Source: Planctomycetota bacterium (GTDB lineage: Bacteria; Planctomycetota; B15-G4). Taken from it: a stretch of DNA of 32,810 nt. This document shows, piece by piece, positions 1 to 8,223 of the stretch. Numbering within the stretch: the stretch's first letter is position 1; each line of letters opens with the position of its first letter. The position numbers and the translations under genes were made by a program. The notes beneath the pieces are model-generated. The model was not told the origin of the DNA. It did no database searches and saw nothing but the letters and a program-made list of their open reading frames with translations. The stretch lies in NCBI GenBank assembly GCA_029259695.1, contig JAJDEQ010000014.1, positions 1 through 32,810 of the forward strand, given 5' to 3'.

Positions 1-8
1 TCGACTCG

Positions 9-2072
9 TCACGGTAGGGGCACCTCCCGCTCGACGCCGTCGACGGTGTCGGCATCGGCTTCCAGGACAATCTGCTGACCCGACGACGCGGCGATGAGCC
101 AGCGCATCTCCCTGCGACCTCCGCCGCCTGCGAGGCGATCCACGAGGACCTGGGTGGGGCCGTTGAGGATCGCGGCGCCCTCCGGGAGCCGCAGTCCGAC
201 GCGGATCGCGCGGGCCAGGCGGGCCTCGGCTGCGAACTGGGGGCCGGTGGGCAGCACGCCGGTGTTGACCAGCGCCGCCTTCAGCTCGTAGATCCCGTCC
301 ACGGGCGAGCTGACCTCCACCGACTCGAAGGCGATCACGGGCAGGGCGGCCAGCAGGTCGAGGGTGAAGGCGGCCAACCTGGTCGACACGCGCGCGGCGG
401 CGTCGCCGGGTGCGTTCACCAGCACGCCCGGGGCCAGCCCGCCGATCTCCACCGAGCCCAGGTCCGGATGATCGAACGGTTGCCAGGGGACGGCGCCGGC
501 TCCGTCCTGATCGTCGTCGAGCCAGGCCAGGACGGCGGCCGGGACGGGGCTGTCCTTGTCGCTGCCGGGCTTCTCGGACGACGAATCTTCGCTGTCGTCC
601 GCCGAGCTGTCGTCGCTCGAGCCGCCGCGACGCTTGCCGCCGCGACGTCGACCGCCCTCGTCGCGGCCCTCGTCGGCCTGCGCGCCGTCTGCGTCGTGCT
701 CGTGCTCGCCGGCTGCGTCGTCGTCGTGCTCGTCGTCTGCGTCGCCGTCGTGCCCGTCCTCGTGGTCTGCGTCGTTGGTGTGTTCGTGCTCGTCGTTTGC
801 GTCGTCGTCGTGCCCGTTGGCCGCGTCGGGAGCGTCGTCGTCACCGGCGGGCTCGGCGTCGTCCTTCTTCTCCGGGGCGGGCAGTTTCTCGGGCGGCGCC
901 CAGGGGCGTACCGCGAGGGGCCAGCGACCGGCCTGGTGGTAGACCCAGGCCAGGAAGCTCCCGGAGCTCAGGCTGGGGCCCTTCACGTCGTGCTCGGGCG
1001 CGTCGTCCTCGCCGGCTTCGCCGAAGCGCCGCTTGAGCTCCTCGAGCGTGGCATGGTCGTCGCCCAACACGCCGTCGAGCGGTTCGCGGTAGCGATTGCC
1101 GAAACCGCCGCGACGCACGGTCTTGGCCTTCGACGGCAACGACACGAGCGTGTCCTGCGCGCCGATCACGAGTGGAGTGAGTCCGGGGTTCTCGAGCAAC
1201 ACGCGCGCGATCGTCGCGGACTCGGGCTCGCTCAGCGGGTACTCGCCGGCCTCGGCGGGCACGTCGTCCCAGTCGTGGGGGAAGTTCGCGTCGGGGTGCA
1301 CGCCGTCGCTGCCGTCCTCGTTGAAGGCGCCGTCCCCGTCGTCGTCGGTGCCTTCCACGTACACGCGGTGGGTCCCGCGCTCGCCCCGTTCGCGGCGCGC
1401 CTTGCGCAGGGCGCGGCCATCGTGCTCGTCGATCAGCCACTCGCCTTCGGGGTCCGGAACGCGCATCAGGGTGATCACGCCGTCGCCGTCCAGGTCGTTC
1501 GGCCCGTCCTCGTCGATGCGCCCGTCGTGGTCGGCGTCGTCGGGGCGACCGTTGCCGGTCTGTTCGTGGGCCGGGCCGGCCATGCCCAGCAGCGCCTCGG
1601 CGCCGTCGGGGTTGGGGCGGGGGATGACGATGATCGCCCGTTCGCCGAGGGCGGCGTCCAGGTCGTCCCGCGCCAGCAACTGCGCCGCGACGTCCAGCAC
1701 GATGGCCGCGTCGGCGACCCGGCGACCGTCGAAGTCGCCGGTGATCAGCAGGCCGGTGCGGCCGCCGGGGACCGGGGCCCCCGAGGCGATGGCGAGGCCC
1801 TGGACCGGCACACCGCCCGTCGATTCGCCCAGGGTCACCAGGCGGCAGAGCCCGGGATGCTCGGCGGCGAGGGCCGCGAGGCGCGTGGACAGGTCGGCGG
1901 CGGAGAGCCGCGTCTCGAGCACGGCCTCGGCGTCGGCGTGTTCGTCGGCACGGCCGGCCGTCGCCGGGGGCGCGGGATCGGCGGCCGGCGTGCGGACGGG
2001 GGGGGTGAGCGATGCGGCGGTTGCGCTGGTGAGCAACGGCAGCACGGCGGCCAGGACGAGCGCGATGCTCAT
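9..2072 (-). CDS. Secreted M14-carboxypeptidase-like protein, apparently catalytically dead
   Basis: 687 residues, ATG start, with GGAG about 8 nt upstream. Residues 1-20 form a signal peptide (cleavage near A-T-A/A), so it should be exported. Residues 50-395 follow the M14 zinc carboxypeptidase pattern: an N-terminal HPGLCRLVTLGES stretch, PRPNPDG (151-157), D-x-D-G loops (181-198 and 243-254), ANFPHDW (262-268) and a W-Y...RPW end (376-391). Every key position is changed. The HxxE zinc pair is D115/R118, the Asn-Arg substrate motif before NFP is D261/A262, the third zinc ligand is D307, and the catalytic Glu position is R389. Residues 403-500 are low complexity, first Asp/Glu/His-rich, then Gly/Arg, then Ser/Asp/Glu. 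Residues 505-687 are a C-terminal region I do not recognise. It is divergent from the transpeptidase gene. A binding or scaffold role is inferred; hydrolysis looks excluded. Confidence 0.8.
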   Translation of the reverse strand: MSIALVLAAVLPLLTSATAASLTPPVRTPAADPAPPATAGRADEHADAEAVLETRLSAADLSTRLAALAAEHPGLCRLVTLGESTGGVPVQGLAIASGAPVPGGRTGLLITGDFDGRRVADAAIVLDVAAQLLARDDLDAALGERAIIVIPRPNPDGAEALLGMAGPAHEQTGNGRPDDADHDGRIDEDGPNDLDGDGVITLMRVPDPEGEWLIDEHDGRALRKARRERGERGTHRVYVEGTDDDGDGAFNEDGSDGVHPDANFPHDWDDVPAEAGEYPLSEPESATIARVLLENPGLTPLVIGAQDTLVSLPSKAKTVRRGGFGNRYREPLDGVLGDDHATLEELKRRFGEAGEDDAPEHDVKGPSLSSGSFLAWVYHQAGRWPLAVRPWAPPEKLPAPEKKDDAEPAGDDDAPDAANGHDDDANDEHEHTNDADHEDGHDGDADDEHDDDAAGEHEHDADGAQADEGRDEGGRRRGGKRRGGSSDDSSADDSEDSSSEKPGSDKDSPVPAAVLAWLDDDQDGAGAVPWQPFDHPDLGSVEIGGLAPGVLVNAPGDAAARVSTRLAAFTLDLLAALPVIAFESVEVSSPVDGIYELKAALVNTGVLPTGPQFAAEARLARAIRVGLRLPEGAAILNGPTQVLVDRLAGGGGRREMRWLIAASSGQQIVLEADADTVDGVEREVPLP

Positions 2073-2151
2073 CGGCGGGCTCCGTGAGCGAGAGTTCCGG
2101 CCAGGGCCACGGCGCGTTGGAGCGCGGGACCGGCGCGGAGGGGGCGCGGCA

Positions 2152-2157
2152 TTCTAG
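2152..2157 (-). promoter_or_regulatory. Candidate -10 element (TAGAAT) for the M14-like gene
   Basis: Read on the minus strand this is TAGAAT, matching the TAnnnT form of bacterial -10 boxes. It would give a leader of roughly 70-75 nt with a normal Shine-Dalgarno sequence before the ATG at 2072. No convincing -35 hexamer is seen. Confidence 0.35.
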
Positions 2158-2220
2158 CCGACCCGGTGCACGTCGAGGAAACCGGCGCGATGGCGCTGTC
2201 GCGTCGAAGGGACGCGGACA

Positions 2221-2226
2221 TACCCT
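2221..2226 (+). promoter_or_regulatory. Candidate leaderless -10 element (TACCCT) for the transpeptidase gene
   Basis: TACCCT ends exactly 6 nt before the ATG at 2233. This spacing would put the transcription start at the start codon itself. The only Shine-Dalgarno-like GGAG (2227-2230) lies 2 nt from the ATG, too close to work well, which fits leaderless expression. No clear -35. Confidence 0.4.
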
Positions 2227-2232
2227 GGAGAC

Positions 2233-3966
2233 ATGTCTCTGCGTCCACCCGCGGCCGGGCTCGTGCCCCACGCCTTCGCCACCCGCTCCGTCGTCATGGG
2301 GCGGGCGGGGATGGTCTGCGCCAGTCAGCCGCTGGCCACGCAGGTGGGTCTCGCGGTGTTGGCGGCGGGTGGCACGGCCGTCGACGCGGCCATCGCCACC
2401 AACGCGATCCTGGGCCTGACGGAGCCGTGCAGTTGCGGTGTGGGGGGCGACCTCTTCGCTCTGGGTTGGGACCCCGAGACCCGCCGTCTCTACGGCCTCA
2501 ACGGCAGTGGCCGCTCGCCCGCCGCCCAGTCCGCCGACGACGTGCGCGCTGCGGTCGCCGCCCGCGGGGAGCGCGCCATCCCCGAGCGGGACCCGCTGGC
2601 CGTGAGCGTCCCGGGAGCGGTGGAGGGCTGGTTCGAGCTGCACGAACGCTATGGCCGGCTGCCGATGGCGCAGTTGCTCGAGCCCGCCATCGTCCTGGCG
2701 AGCGAGGGCTTCCCGGTGACGCGCGTGATCGCCGCCGCGTGGGCCCGTGCCGAACGCACCTATGCCGGCTGCGAGGCCTTCGGTCGCACCTACCTGCCGC
2801 AAGGGCGTGCACCGCGGGAGGGTGAGTTGTTCCGCAATGCCGGCCTGGCCCGTACGTACGAGCACATTGCCGGCGCCGGGCGCGACGCCTTCCGCGACGG
2901 CGAAGTGGCCCACGCCATCGTGGATTGCATGCGCGCCGCGGGACGCCCCTGGGAACTCGACGACCTGCGCTCGCAGCGGGCGCAGTGGGTCGAGCCCGTG
3001 TCCGTGAGCTATCGCGGTCACGAGGTCTGGGAGCTGCCGCCCAACGGCCAGGGGTTGGCGGCGTTGCAGATGCTCGCGGTGCTGTCGGGCTTCGACATCG
3101 AAGCCTCGGGGTTGCTCACGGCCGACACGTTGCACCTGATGATCGAGGCCAAGAAGCTGGCCTACGAAGACCGGGCCCGCCTGTACGCCGACCCCGACTT
3201 CGCCCAGGCCCCGGTGGAGGCGTTGTTGTCGGAAGCCTATGCGGCCGAGCGCCGCGCGCTGATCGATCCGCGCCGGGCCGCGTCGGCCTATCCACCGGGG
3301 GACTTCGCGACCGTGCCCGGGTCCTCTCGCGGTGGCGTGTCCCCGTCCGGTATCGAGCGTCTGCAGAATGGCGACACCGTGTACTTCACGGTCGCCGATC
3401 GCTCCGGCCACGTGGTGTCGTGGATCCAGAGCAACTACATGGGCTTCGGCTCCGGCGTGGTGCCCGAGGGCTGGGGCTTCGGGCTCCAGAACCGCGGTTG
3501 CTCCTTCGCTCTCGACCCGCTGCACGCCAACGCCTACGCGCCGGGCAAACGACCGTTCCACACGATCATCCCGGGCATGATCACCCGCGCCGGCGTGCCC
3601 GTCACTTCGTTCGGCGTGATGGGTGGTGACATGCAGCCGCAGGGTCACGTGCAGGTGGTCAGCCACTTGCTGGACTTCGGCCTCGACGTGCAGGCTGCGG
3701 GAGACGTGCCCCGTTGGCGACACATGGGATCGAGCGATCCCGCGGGCGTCGCGGTCATGGCCCACGGCGGGCGCGTGTACCTGGAGCCGGGGGTGCCGCG
3801 CGAGACCGCCGCGGAACTGTCGCGCCGGGGACACGTGCTGCTCGACGAGGCGCAGGACGTGGGCGGCTACCAGGGCATCGTCATCGATCGGCTGGACGAC
3901 GCGGGGCAGCGTGTCTACCGGGGTGGCAGCGAGTCGCGCAAGGATGGCGCGGCGGTCGGCATCTGA
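2233..3966 (+). CDS. ggt: Gamma-glutamyltranspeptidase family protein (Ntn hydrolase)
   Basis: 577 residues, close to the usual size of the family. These enzymes are made as one chain that cleaves itself before a catalytic Thr, then transfer or hydrolyse gamma-glutamyl groups such as that of glutathione. The start of the mature small subunit is visible as GDTVYFTVAD, with Thr382 as the expected nucleophile. It is followed by SWIQSNYMGFGSGVVPEG and PGKRPFHTIIPGM, both characteristic. The N-terminal half has AAGGTAVDAAIATNAILG and EPCSCGVGGD. No signal peptide is seen, so it is probably cytoplasmic, unlike periplasmic GGTs. It most resembles the GGT-like branch rather than classical E. coli Ggt, so the true substrate is open. 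It ends directly against the convergent gene at 3967 with no spacer. Confidence 0.9.
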   Translation: MSLRPPAAGLVPHAFATRSVVMGRAGMVCASQPLATQVGLAVLAAGGTAVDAAIATNAILGLTEPCSCGVGGDLFALGWDPETRRLYGLNGSGRSPAAQSADDVRAAVAARGERAIPERDPLAVSVPGAVEGWFELHERYGRLPMAQLLEPAIVLASEGFPVTRVIAAAWARAERTYAGCEAFGRTYLPQGRAPREGELFRNAGLARTYEHIAGAGRDAFRDGEVAHAIVDCMRAAGRPWELDDLRSQRAQWVEPVSVSYRGHEVWELPPNGQGLAALQMLAVLSGFDIEASGLLTADTLHLMIEAKKLAYEDRARLYADPDFAQAPVEALLSEAYAAERRALIDPRRAASAYPPGDFATVPGSSRGGVSPSGIERLQNGDTVYFTVADRSGHVVSWIQSNYMGFGSGVVPEGWGFGLQNRGCSFALDPLHANAYAPGKRPFHTIIPGMITRAGVPVTSFGVMGGDMQPQGHVQVVSHLLDFGLDVQAAGDVPRWRHMGSSDPAGVAVMAHGGRVYLEPGVPRETAAELSRRGHVLLDEAQDVGGYQGIVIDRLDDAGQRVYRGGSESRKDGAAVGI

Positions 3967-4401
3967 TCAAGGGGCGCGCAGCGCGTCCCGGTGTGAGATC
4001 AGTGCGAGCACGCGCGGGCTGCGGCCCTCGAGCAGCACGAGTACGTCGAGCGTTGCGCACAAGGCGGCGTCGAGCGTGGCGGGCGACGGGTGCGTCCGGG
4101 GCAGGCGGGCGATCTGCTCGGGCAGTCGCGGGATGCGCCGGGCGAGGTGCCGCGCCTCGTCGGCGAGGGTCGCGAGCTGACGACGAGGCGTCGGGTCGGC
4201 GCGGTCGTTCGGCGTCGGATCGGTCACGAGCGTCAGGGCCACGGCGTGCACCAGGTCGGCGAGTCGCTGCTCGCCGGCCGCTCGCACGGCGTGGAGCACG
4301 CGCTCCGCGCCGGGTGGCCCGGAGCCGTCGGACCCCGGCCCGCCCGACCGGCTCAGGGCGCGCATGGCGGCCCGCAGGTCATCGCGACGAGGCTGGGTCA
4401 T
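3967..4401 (-). CDS. Small protein resembling the C-terminal domain of the upstream fused sigma factor
   Basis: 144 residues, ATG start. Its ATG overlaps the stop codon of the sigma factor gene by four bases (ATGA), so the two are probably translationally coupled. It has no signal peptide or membrane segment. Residues about 36-130 can be aligned by eye with residues 305-405 of the 656-residue sigma protein encoded at 5868-7838: QRLADLVHAV with RRLADLVYEM, LADEARHLARRI with VAADIHRLSRRL, and LDVLVLLEG with DRCLTLLERIEG. I infer a free-standing version of the same helical domain acting on, or with, the neighbouring sigma factor. Whether it inhibits, activates or stabilises is not visible. I recognise no known anti-sigma domain. 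Confidence 0.7.
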   Translation of the reverse strand: MTQPRRDDLRAAMRALSRSGGPGSDGSGPPGAERVLHAVRAAGEQRLADLVHAVALTLVTDPTPNDRADPTPRRQLATLADEARHLARRIPRLPEQIARLPRTHPSPATLDAALCATLDVLVLLEGRSPRVLALISHRDALRAP

Positions 4402-5120
4402 GAGCCCGTCTCCCCGGGCCGATCGAAGGGCGCGAAGGTGGCCGCGATCGCCTGGGACAAGCGCGTCCGCGCCCGCTTGAGGATCATGCCCACCTGGTTG
4501 GAGGGCAGCTCGAGCTGGCGGGCGATCTGCTCGTAGGGCAGGCCGTCCACCTCGCGCGCGAGCAGCACACGCCGGTCACGTTCGGGAAGGCGGTGGAAGC
4601 AGACGCTCACGATCGACACGAACACCGTGCCCAGCCGTTCCAGTTCGCGCTCCTGTTCGCGGTCGTCCACTTCGCGCGCCGGGTCGCGTGGTTCGCCCGC
4701 GTCCCGGCGCCAGCGATCGAAGACCTGGTGGCGCGCGTGGGCGCGGCGCAACAGGCGCAATTGGTTCAGGCCGTCGTTGCGCAGTGCGGTGTAGGACAGG
4801 CCCAGGAAGCGGCGCACGCGATCGTGGTCCTTGCGCACGTCGACGAACAGGCGGGCCATGTAGCCTGCGACCAGGTCCTCGGGGTCGACGGCCATGCCCA
4901 GTTGTCGGGTGACGCGCCGGGCGATCTCCGACAAGCGATCCTGGCACAGCTCGTACAGCAGCGTGAACGCGTCGCGGTCGTCGTGCTGCCGGAAGTGATG
5001 CAGCAGCTGCCCGGCCACCGCGTCGATCTGGCTGTCGTCCTGCGGGTCGAACTCGTCAGGGACGACGATGTCGGCGCCGCGCAGGGCGGCCACACGCTGC
5101 CTCAGCTCGGTGCGATTCAC
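4398..5120 (-). CDS. ECF-type RNA polymerase sigma factor
   Basis: 240 residues with a GTG start; no strong Shine-Dalgarno is visible. Region 2 covers roughly residues 45-135 (EDLVAGYMARLFVD, then VRRFLGLSYTALRNDGLNQL). Region 4 covers about 165-230 (LPERDRRVLLAREVDGLPYEQIARQL with the helix-turn-helix, then VGMILKRARTRL). Group 4 (ECF) sigma factors consist of just these two regions and direct RNA polymerase to a small regulon. It is a clear paralogue of the N-terminal 260 residues of the protein at 5868-7838. It begins 43 bp after the secreted protein gene and overlaps the following 144-codon gene by four bases. No membrane anti-sigma gene is present; the small partner gene takes that position. 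Confidence 0.88.
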   Translation of the reverse strand: MNRTELRQRVAALRGADIVVPDEFDPQDDSQIDAVAGQLLHHFRQHDDRDAFTLLYELCQDRLSEIARRVTRQLGMAVDPEDLVAGYMARLFVDVRKDHDRVRRFLGLSYTALRNDGLNQLRLLRRAHARHQVFDRWRRDAGEPRDPAREVDDREQERELERLGTVFVSIVSVCFHRLPERDRRVLLAREVDGLPYEQIARQLELPSNQVGMILKRARTRLSQAIAATFAPFDRPGETGS

Positions 5121-5163
5121 GGATCGCGGGCGGCGCGCGGGACTGACGCTCGGCCGCGCCGGT

Positions 5164-5871
5164 TCAGGGCGTCCCGAAGCTCAGCGCGTTGGTGGCGATC
5201 ATGCCCTCCGGCGCGTCGGGGGCCACGATCCACACCTGCACGAAGACTTCCATTCCGTCCGCGGATGACGTCAGACCCGGGAGCTCCGGGACCACCGAGT
5301 TGAGCGACAGGCTCCCGTTCGCGTCGGTGTGGGTGGTCAGGATCGCCTCGGGCAACGGGATCATCAGTCCGCCCTTGAACGGGAGTCCGGTGGCGGCCTT
5401 GCCGATCACGACGAACGTCAGGGCATCGGGCGTGGCGCCGTGCACGACCAGCGTGAGTTCGTCGCCGGGGGCCAGCGTTCCCTGGCCTGCCGCGCTGGGT
5501 GCGCTGTGGTCTGTCCCCACCGCGCCACCCTCGTCGTGCCACAGGTCGCGTGGTTCGTGAGCCTGTCCGCCCGGGGTCGCTCCCGAAGTGGTCGGGCCCT
5601 TGCCTCCGCCCTTGCCCCGCTTCGCCCGGCGTTCCTGCTTGCTCCCACTGCGATCGTCGGGGTCGAGCTCGATGCCGCCCACGCCGTCGTTGCCGGCGGC
5701 GACCGTCGGGTCGCCATCGGACTGGGCCGCCCCGTCACCGGCGCCGACGGGGTTGTTGGGGTCATTGATCGTCGCTGCGCTCGAGGATCCCGCGAATGGC
5801 GCAGCGGCCAGGAGCAGGATCAGCATCAGGTTGGCGAACGGGCGGATGTCCGGGTTGGAGGTGCCCATCAT
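5164..5871 (-). CDS. Secreted protein of unknown function encoded between two sigma factor genes
   Basis: 235 residues. The start is one of two consecutive ATGs, and the first overlaps the TGA of the preceding sigma gene by four bases. Residues about 10-33 form a signal peptide (LMLILLLAAAPFAG, cleavage near S-S-A/A). A polar stretch rich in Gly, Asp, Lys and Arg follows (about 40-125). The last 100 residues form a beta-rich domain from LAPGDELTLVVHGA to the end NALSFGTP, including GMEVFVQVWIV. This end resembles the C-terminal domains of the secreted proteins at 13772, 21440 and 23726. The gene lies inside the sigma factor operon, so it may be a target or an extracytoplasmic partner of that regulation; this is inference. 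I do not recognise the protein family. Confidence 0.75.
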   Translation of the reverse strand: MMGTSNPDIRPFANLMLILLLAAAPFAGSSSAATINDPNNPVGAGDGAAQSDGDPTVAAGNDGVGGIELDPDDRSGSKQERRAKRGKGGGKGPTTSGATPGGQAHEPRDLWHDEGGAVGTDHSAPSAAGQGTLAPGDELTLVVHGATPDALTFVVIGKAATGLPFKGGLMIPLPEAILTTHTDANGSLSLNSVVPELPGLTSSADGMEVFVQVWIVAPDAPEGMIATNALSFGTP

Positions 5872-7838
5872 GCGGGGCCTCCCTCGGGATGGGGCGCAGT
5901 GGAGGGCGCCCGGCGGGTTTCGCCAGGGCGACTTCGACCGTTGCGGGAGCGTCGACCGCGAGGTGTCGGCACTGCGTCCGGGGTAGACGCTCGGGACGTC
6001 GCCAGCTGCGGCGCGACCTGTTCGACAGGTCGGGTCGCGTCATGCGAACGCCCGTTGCGCGGGGGCATTTCAGAGGGGGAGAGTTGTTCGGTGGAGTGCG
6101 GCGTGTGTGCCGCGCCGGAGCGGCCGTCGGGAGTGTGTCCGTCGGCGCTGACGGGCTGTCCCCGGGCAGGGTCGGACGCGGGCGGCTGGCGCGCTCCGTC
6201 GACCTGTGCTTCGTCGATCAGGGTCGCGAGGGTCCTGGAGGAGATGCCCAGGGCTGCGGCCAGTTCGCCCAGCGGCCCCTGGATCCAGCGCTCGACCGTG
6301 GCGTCCCCCGAGCGGGCATGGATCGCCCCCAGTTCCCGCACGGCGCCCTCGAAGCGCGCGCGCCGGCCCAGGCGCGAGGTGGCGAAGCACACGTTCATCA
6401 CGCGCACCGGGTCGTCGGGCCAGGCGGCGGCGGCGCGGTCGGCCTCGCGCAAGGCGTCGGCGTAGCGATCCTGGCGCATGAGCGCCAGGGTCAGGTTGCG
6501 GGCCACGTTCTGGCGCGTGATCGGCGGCAGCTCGCGTGTCTCCAGCGAACGCAGGATCTGCTCGCCCTGCCCGGGGTGCCCGGCGTGGATGCAGCACAGG
6601 GCCGTGGCCACGAGTTGCCTTCCGGAGGCGCCCTCGATGCGCTCGAGCAGGGTCAGGCAGCGATCGGCGTCGTCGAGTGCATGGTCGACCGGCGTCTCGG
6701 AGACCGCGTCGACGGTGGCCCCGAGTTCGCGCGGCACCCTGGCCTCGTCCGCTGTCGGCACCCGCTCCAGGCGCCGGCTGAGGCGGTGGATGTCAGCCGC
6801 CACTTCGTCACGGGGACGGGGTTGGTGGTGGATCAACGTGCGCTTGGCGAACGACGGCGCCCGCACCAGGCAGGCCTTGACCATCTCGTAGACGAGGTCG
6901 GCGAGGCGTCGCCGAGCATCACGCGCCGAACGTTCGAGCATGCGCTCGAGCAGCACCCTGACGCTCTTCGTCTGGCCGCGCGTCTCGAGCGAGGCGGCGA
7001 TCGTGGTCTGCAGCACTTCGACCTCTCCCTCGGTGAGCGCCGCGTGAGTGTCCGCGCTGCCGGTGCTGGCCAGGCGCTTGCGGATGCGGTTGACGAGGTG
7101 TTGACGCGCGCGGCGGATGATCATGCCCACCTGCTGCTCGTCGAGCTGGAGCATGCTCGCCACCCGTTCGTAGCTGAGGTGCAGCATCTCGCGCGCCAGC
7201 AGCACCTGCTGATCGCGTGCTCCGAGTTCGTGGAAGCAGTCGCTGGTGATGTGCAGCAGCTCGAGCCCGCAGCGGTCGAGGACCTGCTGCTCCTCCTGCT
7301 CCTCGATCAGGCGCGAGGGGTCGACCGGTTCGGCGAGCATGTCCTGGTAGGTGCGATTCTTGACCAGGGCTCGCTTGCGTTGACGGAGCTGGTCCAGGAC
7401 GTCGTTGCGCATCGAGGTGTACGCCAGGCCCAGGAAGCGCCGCACGGGAGCGCGGGGCGCGCGCCCGCTCGGTCGGGCGTGGCCGCCATCGTCCACGGGC
7501 CCGTCGGCGTCGCCGTCGGCGTCGCGGCTGGGAAGGTCGCAGAACATGCGCGCCATGAAGCCGGCCACCAGGTCCTCGGCCTCGATCCCGGGGCAGAGCT
7601 GGCGTGACAGGCGTCCCGCGCCCTCGAGCAGGCGCTCGTGGGTCAGCTCGAACAGGAGCGTGAAAGCCTCCACGTCCTGCTGGGTACGGAAGCGTTCGAC
7701 CAGGCAGGCCGCGACTTCATCCACATGCCGGTCGTCGGCCGGGTCGAAGGCGACGAAGCTGGGCAGCTCGCGAACGCCGGGCACGTGGGCCAGACGTTCC
7801 GACAAGGCACCGCGCTTCGAGAACGCCCAGCTGACCAA
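5868..7838 (-). CDS. ECF-type sigma factor with long C-terminal extension (helical domain plus TPR-like)
   Basis: 656 residues, far longer than the roughly 200 of a plain ECF sigma factor. The start is TTG at 7838, supported by a perfect GGAGG 7 nt upstream (7846-7850). Region 2 is about 55-160 (EDLVAGFMARMFCD, RRFLGLAYTSMRNDVLDQL), with an Asp/Gly/Pro insert at 102-132. Region 4 is about 200-255 (LGARDQQVLLAREMLHLSYERVASML). Residues 270-405 are a helical domain matching the 144-residue protein at 3967-4401. Residues 410-505 look like TPR-type helical pairs, 515-545 have the look of a small helix-turn-helix, and 550-656 are Pro/Arg/Ser-rich and disordered. C-terminal extensions on ECF factors commonly replace an anti-sigma factor as the sensor or regulator. 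It is the first gene of the operon. Confidence 0.85.
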   Translation of the reverse strand: MVSWAFSKRGALSERLAHVPGVRELPSFVAFDPADDRHVDEVAACLVERFRTQQDVEAFTLLFELTHERLLEGAGRLSRQLCPGIEAEDLVAGFMARMFCDLPSRDADGDADGPVDDGGHARPSGRAPRAPVRRFLGLAYTSMRNDVLDQLRQRKRALVKNRTYQDMLAEPVDPSRLIEEQEEQQVLDRCGLELLHITSDCFHELGARDQQVLLAREMLHLSYERVASMLQLDEQQVGMIIRRARQHLVNRIRKRLASTGSADTHAALTEGEVEVLQTTIAASLETRGQTKSVRVLLERMLERSARDARRRLADLVYEMVKACLVRAPSFAKRTLIHHQPRPRDEVAADIHRLSRRLERVPTADEARVPRELGATVDAVSETPVDHALDDADRCLTLLERIEGASGRQLVATALCCIHAGHPGQGEQILRSLETRELPPITRQNVARNLTLALMRQDRYADALREADRAAAAWPDDPVRVMNVCFATSRLGRRARFEGAVRELGAIHARSGDATVERWIQGPLGELAAALGISSRTLATLIDEAQVDGARQPPASDPARGQPVSADGHTPDGRSGAAHTPHSTEQLSPSEMPPRNGRSHDATRPVEQVAPQLATSRASTPDAVPTPRGRRSRNGRSRPGETRRAPSTAPHPEGGPA

Positions 7839-8223
7839 GACCTGCCCTCCGTACCTCTTGGCAGCCGTCGGGGTCTCGAGGTCTCACCCGCCCGGGTGCC
7901 CTCTCCGAACCGTCGAGCAACTGCTCCGTGTGCCCACGCATCCCCGACCTCCCCGATTGCTGCAAGGGAGACGTCGCGCCGGGATCGAAGTAACGCAACC
8001 CATCAGCTTGGATCGAGTGGTAGGGAAGATTCGTGTGCAATCTCCTAAGCTCCTTCGCGCGTGGCACTAAGGGCCATGGAGATGCGCCGATGGTTCGTGT
8101 GAACCGGTTCCGGGGAGGATTCTCGACCGTCGTGTGAGAGCGGGTGGGTGCGTGCGCACGCCGTCGTGCGAACGGTGACACACAGGCGGCGACGGACTGG
8201 CGACCACGGGGCCGCCGCGTCCC
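7839..8223. other. 385-base gene-free region upstream of the sigma operon
   Basis: No convincing reading frame. It holds the Shine-Dalgarno GGAGG (7846-7850, minus) of the sigma gene and presumably its promoter, although I find no clear -10/-35 pair. Two perfect palindromes are present: GAACCGGTTC at 8101-8110 and GCGTGCGCACGC at 8150-8161. The part near 7975-8050 is visibly less G+C-rich than the genes, as expected for a promoter region. Confidence 0.5.
7846..7850 (-). promoter_or_regulatory. Strong Shine-Dalgarno (GGAGG) that fixes a TTG start
   Basis: GGAGG on the minus strand, 7 nt before the TTG at 7838. It decides the unusual TTG start over the in-frame TTG at codon 12. Confidence 0.65.

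Noticed and set aside
1490..1620. D-x-D-G loops in the M14-like protein as dockerin or EF-hand domains
   Set aside because: Similar loops are an ordinary insertion in this branch of M14 proteins and the paired dockerin pattern is absent.
841..3834. A 997-codon minus-strand frame across the transpeptidase gene
   Set aside because: It overlaps two well-supported genes in other frames and has no family resemblance; its His/Arg/Gly-rich composition is typical of antisense shadow.
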